Assembly: GCA_040774885.1 (NCBI GenBank)
Contig: JAXGTO010000041.1
Span: 1 to 14,480, forward strand
Reading direction: 5' to 3'
Source: JAXGTO01 sp040774885
GTDB taxonomy: Bacteria; Actinomycetota; Coriobacteriia; Coriobacteriales; Eggerthellaceae
Length of the DNA stretch: 14,480 bases
Below, in pieces: positions 1 to 6,941 of this stretch. Below the pieces are notes generated by a model that saw nothing but the letters and a program-made list of their open reading frames with translations, was not told the DNA's origin and did no database searches. Position 1 is the stretch's first letter; each line of letters starts with the position of its first letter. The position numbers and the translations under genes are program-made.

Positions 1-211
1 AATGGCCGGTCACGAGCGTTTCCAAAGCACCTACAGGGCAAATGGATGCAATCTGGTCGATGCCGAAAGCGGAATACGAGCCCCATCCCGAATGGAATCC
101 CAAACCGATGGCGATCAAAACGAAGAACGCCAACGCCACCAGACCACGCAACCTGCTGAAGCGCTTGTGCCTGTTTTCGCGGTTTTCAACGGCGGGTTTT
201 TCTCTGCTCAT
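1..211 (-). CDS. NapH-like membrane 4Fe-4S protein, N-terminal part (cut by window edge)
   Basis: Only the first 70 codons are present; the gene runs off the left edge. The reading frame opens MSREKPAVENRENRHKR, then a hydrophobic helix at about residues 21-42 (GLVALAFFVLIAIGLGFHSG). It continues through SYSAFGIDQIASICPVGALETLVTG. A basic N-terminus followed by a membrane helix and a CPVGALETL-type motif is characteristic of the NapH/MauN group, membrane proteins that pass electrons from quinol to a NapG-type ferredoxin. Its ATG overlaps the stop of the NapG-like gene (ATGA), so the two are translationally coupled. By context it would feed electrons to the Tat-exported NapG-like protein of the same operon. 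The C-terminal ferredoxin motifs lie outside the window, so the family call rests on the N-terminus and the NapG neighbour. Confidence 0.72.
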   Translation of the reverse strand, partial: MSREKPAVENRENRHKRFSRLRGLVALAFFVLIAIGLGFHSGWGSYSAFGIDQIASICPVGALETLVTGH

Positions 212-852
212 GACATCACCGCGCTTTCGACCCTTACATTGATGCCGCGTTCGTTCCTGGATCCTGAAAAGGATCGCAGGCTCCCGGAAGGGCAGACATT
301 TTCGCAGATGCCGCAGCCATTGCACATCGAAGAGTCCACTACCGGCACGAATCCATCGAGGGACACGGCTCCATACGAACAGGCTTCCACGCACTTCTGA
401 CAACCACCGCCATTGAAGGCGAGGCACTGGTCTTCATCGATCACGGCTATGCCCACGCGCTGGGTACCCTCATCGAAGCCCTGGGCAATGGCTCCCGTAG
501 GGCAAACATCAGCGCAACGGCCGCAAAACGTGCAGTAGCCTTTGATGTAATCCATCCGCGGTGTGCGGGCGTTTATCAGACCATCTTCCAGAGTTGCCGT
601 GGTGATGCAATCTTGAGGACATATCGACCGGCAGCGGTCGCATTTGATGCAGAGCGCCTCGAAATCCGCCCTCGACTGGCCACCAGGCGGGCGCAACAGC
701 TCGCCGCCACCGCACAAAGCACGCCCTACTCCGCCGAGCGCAACCAGCCCGACAACGCCCGTGGCTCCCAACAAGAACCCGCGTCTTGTGCGGATGGGGC
801 CCTGCCGCATGCCATACTCGGCATTCGAATCATCGATGTCGCTTGGCTCCAT
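208..852 (-). CDS. NapG-like Tat-exported ferredoxin with four 4Fe-4S clusters
   Basis: This 214-aa protein has a twin-arginine signal (RTRRGFLLG at residues 21-29, hydrophobic stretch to about 42), so it is expected outside the cytoplasmic membrane. Four cysteine groups follow: C68-C71-C74-C78, C107-C110-C113-C117, C143 with C151-C154-C158, and C177-C180-C183-C187. This matches the four-cluster layout of NapG/MauM ferredoxins, which relay electrons from NapH-type quinol oxidases to a periplasmic reductase. The start at 852 lies 3 nt after the torD-like stop. It has no strong ribosome-binding site, so coupling to the upstream gene is likely; Met15 (GMRQGPIRTRR) is an alternative start that keeps the Tat motif. 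The stop overlaps the start of the NapH-like gene. Electron transfer to the molybdoenzyme upstream is inferred from the operon. Confidence 0.83.
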   Translation of the reverse strand: MEPSDIDDSNAEYGMRQGPIRTRRGFLLGATGVVGLVALGGVGRALCGGGELLRPPGGQSRADFEALCIKCDRCRSICPQDCITTATLEDGLINARTPRMDYIKGYCTFCGRCADVCPTGAIAQGFDEGTQRVGIAVIDEDQCLAFNGGGCQKCVEACSYGAVSLDGFVPVVDSSMCNGCGICENVCPSGSLRSFSGSRNERGINVRVESAVMS

Positions 853-855
853 AAC

Positions 856-1608
856 TCAAGCACCCGCCACAACGCAATCTTCAGAAACGGAATCGGCAAC
901 GCCGTCGATCAGCTCGGCAATATCGCCGGCCATTTCTTTATCGTCGTAGATGAAGCCTCGGGCCAGCTTCGACACGCCCAGATACAGCTTTGTATGAGCC
1001 GCCGCATCTATCGCATCGCAAAAATCGTCGATCCAGTTGAGCAAATGGTTATGCAAGAACTCCACCGAAAGCCGAGACAGCCGACGTGCCTCGATAAAAT
1101 CGCTCCCGTTGAGCGCCGCATTGCAGCGATCGGCCATGTCGGCCATGAATTCCAATTCGAACGAGATATGATCTTCCGGCTCATTCGAGTTTTCACGCAC
1201 GCCGATATGCTCATTGCAATACAGCCGATAGACGTCGTCGCGCGCATCCTGCATGAGCAGGCCATCTTCACTGGTGAAAACCGATTCGTAGGGCGTTGCG
1301 CGATGGTCGTCATATTCGCCTGCCGCCAGGAACACGCGAGCATAATCACTGGCGAACTTTTGACGGGTAGTCCCATCTGGACGACGGACGGCTTGGGCGA
1401 TCAAACGGTACCCCTCGCCCATCGTGTCATCCTCTGCAGCCAAATCTTTAAGAGCGCCCTGCGAAAGCTCTTCGATCTTTTCTTGGGAAAGCTCGCGATA
1501 GAACAAGGATGCAAGCATGCGGTAGAACGAAGCCCGGGCTTGGTTCACCTCGACAATCTGATCGATTGCCTTTTCGACTTCATGGTCGTCGGATAGCTGA
1601 GTGGTCAT
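856..1608 (-). CDS. TorD-family molybdoenzyme maturation chaperone
   Basis: This all-helical acidic protein has 250 aa. It carries the family hallmark EPEDHISFELEFMADM in its middle and a later FLHNHLLNWIDDFCDAI segment, which corresponds to the conserved TorD/DmsD helix with HL and W. TorD-family proteins bind the Tat signal of DMSO-reductase-type catalytic subunits and hold them in the cytoplasm until the molybdenum cofactor is inserted. Its likely client is the 978-aa catalytic subunit of this operon. The frame is open upstream to 1851, but the ATG at 1606-1608 (MTTQLSDDHEVEK) is chosen: AAGGAG lies about 7 nt before it, and the upstream extension has Arg/Pro/Gly-rich noncoding composition and crosses the strong hairpins of 1657-1758. 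It is separated from the anchor gene by about 160 nt, unlike the other tightly packed genes, but remains co-oriented. Confidence 0.88.
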   Translation of the reverse strand: MTTQLSDDHEVEKAIDQIVEVNQARASFYRMLASLFYRELSQEKIEELSQGALKDLAAEDDTMGEGYRLIAQAVRRPDGTTRQKFASDYARVFLAAGEYDDHRATPYESVFTSEDGLLMQDARDDVYRLYCNEHIGVRENSNEPEDHISFELEFMADMADRCNAALNGSDFIEARRLSRLSVEFLHNHLLNWIDDFCDAIDAAAHTKLYLGVSKLARGFIYDDKEMAGDIAELIDGVADSVSEDCVVAGA

Positions 1609-1656
1609 GATCAACTCCTTTTCTTCATCCGCAACGGATGCGAAAAACTTCTGGCG

Positions 1657-1758
1657 GGCCGTCCTCGGAAAACCAGTCGCAGCACAGGAGGGGTAAGGGG
1701 AGCGACTGGCTTTCCACTGACGGCCGGAGCCCGGCCCGCCCCATAAAGGCGGGCCGGG
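1657..1758 (-). promoter_or_regulatory. Structured intergenic RNA with competing stems between anchor and torD-like genes
   Basis: Two strong inverted repeats fill the gap. Hairpin 1 pairs 1657-1663 (GGCCGTC) with 1719-1725 (GACGGCC), then after a symmetric 3-nt internal loop pairs 1667-1680 (GGAAAACCAGTCGC) with 1702-1715 (GCGACTGGCTTTCC, one mismatch). The apical loop is 21 nt. Hairpin 2 pairs 1730-1740 (CCCGGCCCGCC) with 1748-1758 (GGCGGGCCGGG) perfectly around a 7-nt loop. In addition 1711-1717 (TTTCCAC) can pair with 1758-1764 (GTGGAAA), which would extend hairpin 2 at the expense of hairpin 1. Neither stem is followed by a T-run on the minus strand, so a simple intrinsic terminator is unlikely. 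An mRNA-processing, stability or attenuation element that lowers or separates torD-napGH expression is the inference. Confidence 0.5.
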
Positions 1759-1769
1759 TGGAAACCGTG

Positions 1770-2570
1770 CTAAATCGTCAACTGAAACAGATCGATGGCT
1801 TTGTCGAACACCAGCCACATGCCGCAGCGATAGCACACCGCACCAACGCAAGCGCAGGCCAATGCGATGACGGCATACTGCAAGAACTGTTCGGGCTTAC
1901 GGCGTATCATCGCACCGCAAACCGCAGGCACCACGCCGCTCAACAGCAGAGTTGCGCAGCCAAGAGCAACCTGGCTCTGGGTGGCCACGAACAGGTACAG
2001 CGCAGACGTCACAGCTGCAATGATGCCGGCTGCCAGAAGCAGCGTTCCATAGAACGCCATCTGCTTGCCGTCTTCTTTCTGCACACCGGCCACGACCAAA
2101 TAAGCGGCGATGCCGGCAGGCATGGCCGTTCCCAAATAGCCCAGGGGAAGCAGGAAGGTGTCCCATGCGGGAATGGCCGACATCATGTACGATGCGCCCG
2201 CCGCAAAGGAGAGAACGACGCCGAAGACGGCTGCGATGACGGCAAACGTCTTGCGCGCGCCCGCTCCGGCTTCACGCTTGACCAAGACCAAATAGATGAT
2301 TCCAGCCACGCACGTAATACCGGTGAGCAATGCTTCCAAGAAGATGCCCTCGGTGGGATGACCCAACACGTTGAGCATGTGCTCCGGATGAGCCAGATGC
2401 GTGACGGAAACCAAGCCTCCGATGATGGCGATCACGAGTGCGACCAACGCCGCTTTGAAAGCGGTTTGCTTGGTGGCTCCCTTGAATTCGTCGACGGCGA
2501 TGCAGGCGTACATCCAGCCTGCAAGGCCGGTCAGCGCCGTGAACAGCGCCAGGGACCATTGGATGCTCAT
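1770..2570 (-). CDS. DmsC-like membrane anchor subunit (quinol oxidising)
   Basis: This 266-aa, strongly hydrophobic protein has about eight predicted membrane helices. It starts MSIQWSLALFTALTGLAGW, and early conserved positions (HLAHPEHMLNVLGH, GIFLEAL) are those of the DMSO reductase anchor family. DmsC anchors the catalytic/ferredoxin pair to the outer face of the membrane and takes electrons from menaquinol. Its ATG overlaps the stop of the DmsB-like gene (ATGA), so the two are coupled. The 3' end is followed directly by the structured intergenic segment before the torD-like gene. The length is close to usual for the family (roughly 260-290 aa) and there is no sign of damage. The assignment is by helix pattern, motif and operon position; quinone type is inferred from the organism group. 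Confidence 0.85.
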   Translation of the reverse strand: MSIQWSLALFTALTGLAGWMYACIAVDEFKGATKQTAFKAALVALVIAIIGGLVSVTHLAHPEHMLNVLGHPTEGIFLEALLTGITCVAGIIYLVLVKREAGAGARKTFAVIAAVFGVVLSFAAGASYMMSAIPAWDTFLLPLGYLGTAMPAGIAAYLVVAGVQKEDGKQMAFYGTLLLAAGIIAAVTSALYLFVATQSQVALGCATLLLSGVVPAVCGAMIRRKPEQFLQYAVIALACACVGAVCYRCGMWLVFDKAIDLFQLTI

Positions 2571-3160
2571 GCCAGATCACCTTCCTTCCAGGATGCGATG
2601 CTGCTCGACAGGATGTAGCGGGCCGTCGGCTTGTTTCCACCCACGTCGGGCATGGAGTGGATGCTGGCGGAGTCCGCTTTCGCCAGCGCCTTGGAGGCGT
2701 CCGAAGTGGGGTCGTCCAAGTCGCCGTAGAAACGGGCGCTGGCGCAACAGGCACCGACGCAGGCGGGTTGCTCGCCCGCGGATGTCAATTGCTGGCACAG
2801 CGTGCATTTCTCTACCACGTTTTCCTGCTTGTTCCAAGAACGCACGCCGTACGGGCACGCCATCATGCAGTACTTGCATCCGATGCATTTGGATTTATCG
2901 ATGAGCACGATGTTCGTATCGGGGTCGCGATATGACGCGCCCGTGGGGCATACGTTGACGCAGGGAGCGTTTTCGCACTGCATGCACTGCGAAGGAAGGA
3001 AGTATTCCTCCAAATCGGGAAACGTTCCGCTCGGACCGATTTGGAGCACCTTGTTCCAATATCCGCCCAACGCCACATCGTTCTCGTTCTTGCATGCGAT
3101 CTCGCAAGCATGGCAGCCGATGCAGCGGTCGAGGTCTATAACCAATGCGTAGTGGCTCAT
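2567..3160 (-). CDS. DmsB-like four-cluster ferredoxin subunit
   Basis: This 197-aa iron-sulfur protein opens MSHYALVIDLDRCIGCHACEIACK. Cysteine groups in order: CIGCHACEIACK; CMQCENAPCVNVCPTGA; CIGCKYCMMACPYGVR; and CTLCQQ followed by CVGACCASARFYGDLDD. This is the standard four-cluster arrangement of DmsB/PhsB/NrfC-type subunits, which wire the membrane anchor to the molybdenum subunit. In the fourth group the usual CPTGAR is CCASAR, with an adjacent Cys pair. A GTG three codons upstream would also be in frame. The ATG at 3158-3160 is preferred because GGAGGAGGG sits 8 nt before it, and this start overlaps the catalytic-subunit stop as TAATG. The stop overlaps the anchor gene. Confidence 0.9.
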   Translation of the reverse strand: MSHYALVIDLDRCIGCHACEIACKNENDVALGGYWNKVLQIGPSGTFPDLEEYFLPSQCMQCENAPCVNVCPTGASYRDPDTNIVLIDKSKCIGCKYCMMACPYGVRSWNKQENVVEKCTLCQQLTSAGEQPACVGACCASARFYGDLDDPTSDASKALAKADSASIHSMPDVGGNKPTARYILSSSIASWKEGDLA

Positions 3161-6096
3161 TACTGGCACCCTCCTCCGGTGTTATCAGAAGGCGTGGGCA
3201 TCCAAGGTTCGAAGTCGGTTGCGTCGTACCAAATGCCCTCCGGTTTGGAGGCCTTCTCTATCTTGACGTTGATTCCGCGCAACGTGTACGTGCCGAATTC
3301 CGGATTGTAGAAACCGGTGTTCTTGGTGAGCACGTTCATGTTCTCAGTCGTCCACGACTTGCGGGAATCCTTACCCTGCTCCAGGAACTCGGGGTTCCAG
3401 AAGCGTTCCATATAGACTTCACCCGGCACGATTCCCTCGGTAACGCGGGCAAGACCGAAGATGCCGCCCTTGACCACGGATTGGCCTTCCTCGGTGAGCT
3501 TTTCGCCCGTGGAAAGGTTGCTGAACACATCGAGGCCATCGGTACGAGGCGACTTCAGGTTCACCCAGTCGCCGTCTTCCACACCGCAGGTCTTCGCATC
3601 GTCGGGGCTGATCCACACTTCCGGAGCCGGATAGAGTTCGCGCAGATAGGGGTTGTTGCGCAGCGTTCCATGGTGATAGTACGGGATGCGGCCTTCGGAG
3701 AGCACCAGCGGATACGAATCTTTGTAATCGGTGTAGTCTTCGGGCTCGAAGAAGTAGGGCATGGGGTTGTAGTCGGTGGAAGCGGCGGGCATGTCGAACT
3801 TCTCTTTGCCGTGACGGCCGATGTAGAGCATGGTGTCGCCGTACGGGCCGCATTTGCACGGATCGAGCACGATGTCGTTGGCCGCGCAGGAAGTAAAGCC
3901 GATGTAGGCTCCGTCGACGGTCTTGGTCGTACCGGCCGCGCCGGCAGTGACCGCGGCATCCGACGATCCCGCTTCGTTGTTGAGACCCAGATAGTTCTTG
4001 TCATACTTGCTGCTGCCCCAATATTCATCGTCGGGCGTTGCAACAGCAGGCAGCTTTTCCTTGGCTTCGGCCATATCTTTGCATTTGGCCTGCGTGCCAA
4101 CCCAGTCCCAATAATCTTGGATGGTGTCCCAATACGGCGGAACCATCGGACCGGTGCAGCTTTCATCGAGCGAGGCTTTCATGTTCTCGTCGCCCAATGC
4201 GGCCAGCTTCTTGGCGATGCCGCCCCACATCATGGTCTCGTCGGCGGATTCGAACAGATTGACCACGGGCTGACGCAGCAACGTGACGTTCAGGCGCCCT
4301 TGGATGAATGCCGTTTCAAGCCATTCGCAAACGGGGAATACGATATCCGCAGCTTCCGTGGTGAAAGAGGTCGGGTACATATAGGCATGGGCAATGAGGT
4401 CGAACTTGGGAATGGCATCGAGCCATGATGCAGCGTTGGCCAGGTTGTGGAACTTGTTGCCCGAGCGCTCGATCCATACCTTGGGCTGATAGGGCTCGCC
4501 GGTGAGAACCGCGTTGAGGACCGTGGGGATATGGGAATGCATCCAGCCGCCCAGCCCCTTGTGCTCCACGTAGCCCAGGCGTTCTTGAATAGCCTCGTTG
4601 GTTTGGAAGGGATAGGGGCAGGAACCCGTGAAGCCATCGGGGAAGATGGTCGATTCCGCCGCGCGGCCGGTGCCGATGCTGTTTGCCGGGCAGCCGGTGT
4701 GGTACAGATGGGCGGTCCAGCAATCGAGGGCGGCGGCACCCAAAGCGGCCTGGCTTGAAGCCGGGTACTGGTCGGTGGCCACGCCGAGCGTTATGCCGCC
4801 GTGGGCGCTGGAGCAATACAGCTTGATGGCCTCTTCGATCTTTTCGGCCGAGCAGCCGGTGATCTGGGCGGTCTTTTCCAGCGTGTAATCCTGGCAACGT
4901 TCCTTGTAAGCCTGGCCGGCGGTCTTGCATTTGATGGTCGTGCCATCTTTGAGCGTGACATCGAATGTGCCGAACAGGGCCGGGTTGTAACTCGCCTCGG
5001 TATCGGGACCCATGGGGAACGCCTTGGTCACCTGCTGGGTGGCCGTATCGTAATACACGTAGGTCTCGGCATCGACGTCATCGAAAACCTCGGATGCGCG
5101 CAGGAGCTTGCCATTCTTGTCCAGGTTGGGCGTGACGGAAGGCAGCTTGACCTCATCGCGGGCATCCACGAGAAACGGAAGGTTGGTCCATTTCTCAACG
5201 AAGTCGGAATATTCCGGCATCTTGTACAGTTCGTGCTCGATGATGTAGTTGAGCCAGCCCAGCATCATGGCGATATCGGTGCCGGAACGGATAGGAAGCC
5301 AAACGTCGGCCTTGGCCGCATCGGGCGTGAAACGCGGATCGACCACGATGGTCTTGCAGCCGTTCGCACGCAGTTCGGCGACGCAACGGCCCGAAGTGGA
5401 AGGCGAATGCCACGCAGGGCCGGTGCCCCACATCACATATACCTGGCACAGATCGCCGTACTTGGCCGGCTTGTACAATTCCGAACATCCCGAGTCGGCG
5501 ATGGACGTGTCACCGACGCCGTTGATCAGCGGCATCGTGTAGTTGCGCGGCAGGTAGCACTGCGCGCAGCCGGGCTCGAACACATTGCCGGCGCCCCAGA
5601 AATTACGGAACCGCGGAGGGCTGAAGAACTGCGGATTGCCACCACCGCCCGTTGTGGCAAGCAGGCCGTGCTTGCCGGTCTTTTCGGCCATGTCCATCAT
5701 GGCTTCGGCCACCGTTTCGCACGCCTCATCCCAAGAGATGCGCTCCCAATCGTTGCCGGGCTTGTCGCCGACGCGCTTCATAGGATACTTGTTGCGATTC
5801 GGGTGATACAGGGCCTGTATACCCGAAAGGCCCTTCGGGCACAGACGCCCTTTCGACATCGGGTCGATGTCGTCGCCGCGCAACCGGGTCACGCGTCCAT
5901 TGCTCACCGTGGCGATGACGCCGCAGTTCGCAATGCAGGCACGGCACGAAGTACGCACTTCCTTGGTGTCGCTGGCGGCCCAAGCCTTATCGCTTTCGAC
6001 CAGATTGCCTTCTGCTTCTATGCCGAGCGCAGCAGCACCGCCGGCAATGGCCGCAGCTTTCACGAATGAACGCCGCGACAGTGTCAGATCAGACAT
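3160..6096 (-). CDS. Molybdopterin oxidoreductase (DMSO reductase family), catalytic subunit, Tat-exported
   Basis: This 978-aa protein has a Tat signal LSRRSFVKAAAIAGG at residues 6-20. An N-terminal 4Fe-4S site follows (C51, C54, C58, C86 in SCRACIANCG and GRLCPKG). The molybdopterin core shows GTGPAWHSP at about 224-232 and VVDPRFTPDAAKADVWLPIR. ADIVFPVCEWLE lies at about 583-594, and the C-terminal dinucleotide-binding domain starts near PLVLSEGR (796). The Mo ligand cannot be assigned with certainty; C177 or C180 in EPGCAQCYLPRNYT lies in the expected neighbourhood. A Gly/Ala/Thr-rich stretch at 705-730 and a Cys cluster (C737, C747, C749) look like lineage-specific insertions. AAGGAGGT sits 6 nt before the ATG. 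Substrate is unknown: S/N-oxide reductase, an aromatic dehydroxylase of the Eggerthellaceae type, or another oxyanion reductase are open. Confidence 0.9.
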   Translation of the reverse strand: MSDLTLSRRSFVKAAAIAGGAAALGIEAEGNLVESDKAWAASDTKEVRTSCRACIANCGVIATVSNGRVTRLRGDDIDPMSKGRLCPKGLSGIQALYHPNRNKYPMKRVGDKPGNDWERISWDEACETVAEAMMDMAEKTGKHGLLATTGGGGNPQFFSPPRFRNFWGAGNVFEPGCAQCYLPRNYTMPLINGVGDTSIADSGCSELYKPAKYGDLCQVYVMWGTGPAWHSPSTSGRCVAELRANGCKTIVVDPRFTPDAAKADVWLPIRSGTDIAMMLGWLNYIIEHELYKMPEYSDFVEKWTNLPFLVDARDEVKLPSVTPNLDKNGKLLRASEVFDDVDAETYVYYDTATQQVTKAFPMGPDTEASYNPALFGTFDVTLKDGTTIKCKTAGQAYKERCQDYTLEKTAQITGCSAEKIEEAIKLYCSSAHGGITLGVATDQYPASSQAALGAAALDCWTAHLYHTGCPANSIGTGRAAESTIFPDGFTGSCPYPFQTNEAIQERLGYVEHKGLGGWMHSHIPTVLNAVLTGEPYQPKVWIERSGNKFHNLANAASWLDAIPKFDLIAHAYMYPTSFTTEAADIVFPVCEWLETAFIQGRLNVTLLRQPVVNLFESADETMMWGGIAKKLAALGDENMKASLDESCTGPMVPPYWDTIQDYWDWVGTQAKCKDMAEAKEKLPAVATPDDEYWGSSKYDKNYLGLNNEAGSSDAAVTAGAAGTTKTVDGAYIGFTSCAANDIVLDPCKCGPYGDTMLYIGRHGKEKFDMPAASTDYNPMPYFFEPEDYTDYKDSYPLVLSEGRIPYYHHGTLRNNPYLRELYPAPEVWISPDDAKTCGVEDGDWVNLKSPRTDGLDVFSNLSTGEKLTEEGQSVVKGGIFGLARVTEGIVPGEVYMERFWNPEFLEQGKDSRKSWTTENMNVLTKNTGFYNPEFGTYTLRGINVKIEKASKPEGIWYDATDFEPWMPTPSDNTGGGCQ

Positions 6097-6126
6097 TCCC
6101 TTACCTCCTTCTTCCTCTCTCGTCTC

Positions 6127-6777
6127 TTACTTCTCTATCCCATCAACGCTGCTTTGCGCAGCGAGAAAGGCTTCGCCTTGCGCAGTGGTTCTCCAACCTT
6201 CGTTCCACACCAGGGCGCCCGTCTTCTCGAGTTCGCTCAAGTAGTAATCAGGGGCTATCGGCTGAGTATCGACATCGGTGTCACGCGCCAGAGAGCCATC
6301 CGTGCGGAAAAACTCCTGCACATCGGCAAGCGTGCGCGGGTTGCGGCAAAGATCCAGGACTTTCAGGTAGGTTTCGGATCGCTCGGGCTTTTCGGCCAAT
6401 TTGGCCTGCAGGCGTTTGGAGGGGCTGAGCATGCCGACCACTGCGAAACCGGCATCTGTGGTGGAAACGCGGTAGCCGGCGATGGCCTCGTCAAGCTGGT
6501 CCTCGGTCATCTGCGCGCACGTTTCGTCGGCGATGATTTCGCCCTGGGCATCGATGGCGGCACTTTCGAGGCCGCCCGCGTTTTCCAGCATCTCCATCAG
6601 CATGGCCGGGGACTGGAGCGAATGTCTGCTTTCGGGAAGCGAGGCAATGAATGCTTCGGCATCATCGGCATTGCGCGGCGTACGGCAATAATCAAGCGTC
6701 TTGAGGAACAGCTCCCGATATCGATCTTGGCTGCATACTTTCTCGATCACCGCATTTACTGCATCTTGATCGCACAT
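6127..6777 (-). CDS. Internally duplicated protein of unknown function, first gene of the molybdoenzyme operon
   Basis: I do not recognise a named family for this 216-aa protein. It has two similar halves: residues 20-115 begin YRELFLKTLDYCRTPRNADDAEAF, and residues 133-206 begin SETYLKVLDLCRNPRTLADVQEFF. Both then show a helix ending in a LEN/LEK-x-G turn (MEMLENAGGLES; LSELEKTGALVW) and a strand-turn (YRVSTTDAGFAVV; WRTTAQGEAFLA). The second part resembles the recognition-helix/wing of winged-helix folds, so tandem winged-helix modules are a reasonable guess. It has no signal peptide or membrane segment, so it is cytoplasmic. GGGAGGG lies about 4 nt before the ATG, and the gene ends 30 nt before the catalytic subunit starts. 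A transcription-coupled accessory, regulator or assembly role is inferred from position only. Confidence 0.8.
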   Translation of the reverse strand: MCDQDAVNAVIEKVCSQDRYRELFLKTLDYCRTPRNADDAEAFIASLPESRHSLQSPAMLMEMLENAGGLESAAIDAQGEIIADETCAQMTEDQLDEAIAGYRVSTTDAGFAVVGMLSPSKRLQAKLAEKPERSETYLKVLDLCRNPRTLADVQEFFRTDGSLARDTDVDTQPIAPDYYLSELEKTGALVWNEGWRTTAQGEAFLAAQSSVDGIEK

Positions 6778-6862
6778 TTTCCCTCCCTTGGTCTGCTTGC
6801 TGCCTGAACCATAGAGGGGAAGCGAAAAGAGGGAATCGCCAGCGTTTGACTAAAGCGTTTTT

Positions 6863-6887
6863 CGAATAGTCAATTCGTGACTATTCG
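6863..6887. promoter_or_regulatory. Perfect inverted-repeat candidate operator in the divergent promoter region
   Basis: CGAATAGTCA (6863-6872) and TGACTATTCG (6878-6887) are perfect reverse complements separated by 5 bp. Further GACTA half-sites on the plus strand start at 6848 and 6903, and the palindrome's own is at 6879. The site lies between the operon start (6777) and the LuxR regulator start (6942). A TATGCT at 6906-6911, 18 bp downstream of the palindrome and without a convincing -35 box, could be the -10 of the regulator promoter, which would suit activator-dependent transcription. Binding by the neighbouring LuxR-type protein is inferred from position and dyad symmetry. Confidence 0.6.
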
Positions 6888-6941
6888 CTGATAGCCGTAA
6901 TGGACTATGCTTGATTCGTCGCTAGGGAAAGGGAGGTTCCG

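Noticed and set aside
1609..1851. N-terminal extension of the TorD-like frame to 1851 overlapping the anchor gene
   Set aside because: It has no ribosome-binding site, composition is Arg/Pro/Gly-rich and unlike TorD proteins, and it passes through long stem-loops; the ATG at 1608 has AAGGAG.
613..4428. Long plus-strand open frames (613-1596, 1638-2618, 3145-4428) and similar ones at 4801-6069 and 6154-6807
   Set aside because: They are antisense shadows of high-GC minus-strand genes with recognisable families; their translations have no motifs and lack sensible start signals.
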